Below are positions 62,130-64,000 of a stretch of 64,000 nt of DNA, in pieces (position 1 is the first letter of the stretch; each line of letters starts with the position of its first letter). This stretch comes from JBOFGK01 sp051649085 (GTDB lineage: Bacteria > Bacillota_I > Bacilli_A > UBA3375). Under the pieces are notes generated by a model. The model was not told the origin of the DNA. It saw only the letters and a list, made by a program, of their open reading frames with translations, and did not search any database. A program made the position numbers and the translations under genes. Where the stretch lies: assembly GCA_051649085.1 (NCBI GenBank), contig JBOFGK010000060.1, positions 1 through 64,000 on the forward strand, written 5' to 3'.

Positions 62130-63347
62130 ATGAATGAGTTATATAGAGATATCATAAAATACATTAAAAATAGTGTAAGTAAGCAAGTTTCAATCAGTGA
62201 ACTTGCGAAAGAATTTAACCGTGATCAACGTACGATAATAGCAGCAATTGAAGAGATAAATAATCGAATAAATAAGTGTCGGATTTTTCTGACGATTGAA
62301 AATAAAATGGTAGAAATTGATGCTGAACGTGAAGTGTTACTAGAAAAATATCCGTTAATTCAAAGTATTTTATTTGAGTATTATGATTTCTTTGAAATGA
62401 TTTTGTACGATATACTTACACCAAAAACTAAAACGATGGAACATATTGAAATGTTCTTTCTTTCAAATCGACAATTAAATTATCGTTTTGAAAAAACAAT
62501 TGGAATGAGTTATGCGAAATATAGCAAACAAACAGTAATGGAACGTTTTGCTATTTTTAAGCAAATTGCGCAAAAATTATACAACAGTACAACCTTGTTC
62601 CATTTTTGTAAATTGATTCTAAATCAAGAAAAAGATGTCATGAGAATAAAAAAAGCCGAAGAAAATTATTTGAACTTTCTCAAAGAAGAGCGACTTTTAG
62701 AAAAATTTATTTTGGAAGAAGAAATTCTAACATATCAAGTTATGTTTATTTTTCATGAAGTTTATGACCTTGATATTTCAAGTGTAAAATTAGAGAAAAA
62801 GCTGTTTCGAAATTCACAGGAATATTCAATCAAGTTTGAGCAAACACTTAAAAAGCTGGATTTTACGAAAACTCAACTTGTTAGTCTACTAATTGATGAA
62901 TATTTATTTGGAGAAATTCGAGACTCAAAAATATTCGGAGGGACATCAAGTGATAAGCAGGAGATTGAAAAGTTTTGTGAACAATTAAAAAATGTTGATT
63001 TACCATTTACTACTGTTGCACCAGTTGATAAACTTAGGACAATCCAACACTGTGATTTAATTACATATGAATTCATTCGAAAATATCAAGGAGTACAAGT
63101 AGCTGTTAAATCAAAACTTGAATTTACAATAACTATTGTTTTCGAAAAACATTTATCAAGTTATTTTGATTTGTTTAAATTATTGAAAGATCAATATCCT
63201 AATATTCAAATAGAATTACTTCCGTTACCTAATTTTAAGAGTAGTTCTTGCCCGAATAATATCCTATTTACATCAGAGCACTTAGATTATAGTATAATAT
63301 CAATAAACACATTGAACAAAAAAAGTATTTTCGAATTATTAGGTTAA
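62130..63347 (+). CDS. Mga/AtxA-like transcriptional regulator
   Basis: 405 residues from ATG 62130 (AAGGGG at 62120-62125; the open frame to 62085 overlaps the promoter). An N-terminal HTH (about residues 18-45, QVSISELAKEFNRDQRTIIA) is followed by a long helical region, as in Mga-type regulators with PRD-like domains, and a C-terminal EIIB-like fold (about 300-400: LPFTTVAPVDKLRTIQHCDL). Such proteins control virulence or sugar genes and may be phosphorylated by PTS. Similarity is by domain order, not close identity. The target is unknown; the repeat array follows directly. Confidence 0.7.
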   Translation: MNELYRDIIKYIKNSVSKQVSISELAKEFNRDQRTIIAAIEEINNRINKCRIFLTIENKMVEIDAEREVLLEKYPLIQSILFEYYDFFEMILYDILTPKTKTMEHIEMFFLSNRQLNYRFEKTIGMSYAKYSKQTVMERFAIFKQIAQKLYNSTTLFHFCKLILNQEKDVMRIKKAEENYLNFLKEERLLEKFILEEEILTYQVMFIFHEVYDLDISSVKLEKKLFRNSQEYSIKFEQTLKKLDFTKTQLVSLLIDEYLFGEIRDSKIFGGTSSDKQEIEKFCEQLKNVDLPFTTVAPVDKLRTIQHCDLITYEFIRKYQGVQVAVKSKLEFTITIVFEKHLSSYFDLFKLLKDQYPNIQIELLPLPNFKSSSCPNNILFTSEHLDYSIISINTLNKKSIFELLG

Positions 63348-63353
63348 AAAAAG

Positions 63354-63377
63354 AACCACAAGCACTTGCTTGTGGTT
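63354..63377 (+). other. Repeat hairpin 1, copy 1
   Basis: AACCACAAGC-ACTT-GCTTGTGGTT, ten perfect pairs, preceded by an A-run and followed by TATAG. Seven bp after the Mga-like stop, so it may serve as its terminator. Confidence 0.75.
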
Positions 63378-63477
63378 TATAGTTTTAAGGGAATATGAAA
63401 AATAGTTTATAAGGATTATATGAAAAATATTTTTGAGAATATGTAAATTATATTTAAATTATCTTTTGCATTTATTA

Positions 63478-63499
63478 ATGTAATCCTATGTGATTACAT
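63478..63499 (+). other. Repeat hairpin 2 (also at 63709-63730 and 63942-63963)
   Basis: ATGTAATC and GATTACAT pair perfectly in all three copies, while the loop reads CTATGT, CTATCT and CTATAT. Confidence 0.7.
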
Positions 63500-63583
63500 A
63501 TTAATTATACACCTCTTAAATGTAGTTAAAGTGAAGTAGTATGTTTTTCTTTTGTTTTTAACTAGAAATATAATTAAAAAAAG

Positions 63584-63607
63584 AACCACAAGCATTTGCT
63601 TGTGGTT
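63584..63607 (+). other. Repeat hairpin 1, copy 2
   Basis: AACCACAAGC-ATTT-GCTTGTGGTT; the stem is identical to copy 1 and only the loop differs. Confidence 0.75.
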
Positions 63608-63815
63608 TATAGTTTAAGGGAATATGAAAAATAGTTATAAGGATTATATGAAAATAGTTTTTTTTGAGAACACTCATTTTATATTTATATTATCTTTTGC
63701 ATTTATTAATGTAATCCTATCTGATTACATATTAATTATATAACATATAAATGTGATTTAAGTGAATTTATGTGTTTTTGTTGTGTTTTTTAGTTAAAAA
63801 AATAACTTAAAAAAG

Positions 63816-63839
63816 AACCGCAAGCGTTTGCTTGCAGTT
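63816..63839 (+). other. Repeat hairpin 1, copy 3, with compensatory change
   Basis: AACCGCAAGC-GTTT-GCTTGCAGTT: one A-U pair has become G-C by changes on both strands; one C-A mismatch is new. Confidence 0.75.
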
Positions 63840-64000
63840 TATAGTTTTAAGGGAATATGAAAAATAGTTTATAAGGATTATATGAAAAATAGTTTTTTGA
63901 GAATATGAAAATTATATTTAAATTATCTTTTGCATTTATTAATGTAATCCTATATGATTACATATTAATTATACATCTTATACATGTAGTTAAAATGAAG

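Larger units (their letters stand above)
63346..64000 (+). repeat. Tandem repeat of about 231 bp, nearly three copies, running off the window
   Basis: Copies start near 63346, 63577 and 63808, with hairpin offsets of 230 and 232 bp. Each has hairpin 1 (AACCACAAGC/GCTTGTGGTT type), a stretch GGGAATATGAAAAATAGTT, then hairpin 2 (ATGTAATC/GATTACAT) near the end. There is no gene. Hairpin 1 of copy 1 may also end the Mga gene. It is not a CRISPR array: units are long and abut directly. Confidence 0.85.

Noticed and set aside
63346..64000. CRISPR array
   Set aside because: The repeat unit is about 231 bp and copies abut directly; there are no unique spacers and no cas genes.
1..64000. tRNA, rRNA, tmRNA or common riboswitches
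   Set aside because: No stretch showed the conserved sequence blocks of these RNAs on either strand.

Overview
The window is a stretch of AT-rich chromosome from a low-GC Gram-positive bacterium (Bacillota). The evidence is GGAGG-type ribosome binding sites, TTGACA/TATAAT promoters that mostly carry an extended -10 (TGN), teichoic-acid type wall-polymer genes, phosphotransferase (PTS) sugar uptake, and a B. subtilis-like gene order (rnjB - ftsK/spoIIIE - ymfF - ymfH - pgsA position - recA). The species cannot be named from sequence alone; an Erysipelotrichia- or Culicoidibacter-like lineage is only a guess. No tRNA, rRNA or CRISPR array was seen.

Layout. 1-8970: wall-glycopolymer synthesis and export: two CDP-glycerol transferase-like enzymes, two GT2 glycosyltransferases, a TagH-like ATPase with two different TagG-like permeases, a degenerate LCP-like protein, a YciI protein and GalU. 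9000-17750: an accessory segment bounded by two near-identical hairpin sequences. It holds a LacI regulator, a tiny membrane protein, an IS21 remnant, a secreted DUF2599 protein overlapping a small membrane protein, and a complete ribose operon rbsKDACB with its operator. 17860-20770: copper ATPase copA behind a CsoR-like operator, then a DeoR regulator. 20988-30284: a core block with an RNase J homologue lacking key active-site residues, FtsK, two M16-peptidase-like proteins around thyA-dfrA, a PgsA-like membrane protein without its catalytic motif, and recA. 30339-34590 (minus strand): a mannose-family PTS with an SIS protein, an RpiR regulator and one decayed gene. 34591-35596: a decayed IS3 transposase, then a strong promoter with a long structured leader. 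35597-44590: one 2997-residue repetitive surface protein.

44820-48826: a small exported protein, two adjacent AIM24-family proteins, a GyrI-like protein and a lone PstS lipoprotein (minus strand). 49087-55694: a PTS locus with a GH38 alpha-mannosidase, fructose-type EIIBC and EIIA, an RpiR regulator and a GH1 glycosidase, resembling mannosyl-glycerate utilisation. 55787-60278: YjdM, then an operon of two TIM-barrel isomerases and two Gfo/Idh/MocA oxidoreductases with twin palindromes upstream. 60384-63347: a DJ-1/PfpI protein divergent from an HxlR regulator, a PEBP protein whose ribosome binding site seems separated from its start codon by a hairpin, and an Mga-like regulator. 63346-64000: a tandem repeat of about 231 bp that runs off the window; each copy carries two hairpins, one showing a compensatory base-pair change.

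Best leads: the terminal tandem repeat, the giant surface protein with its two repeat classes and 254-residue super-repeat, the run of apparent pseudoenzymes (RNase J, PgsA-like, LCP-like), the DUF2599/membrane pair, and the minimal promoter-terminator unit at 12817-12906.
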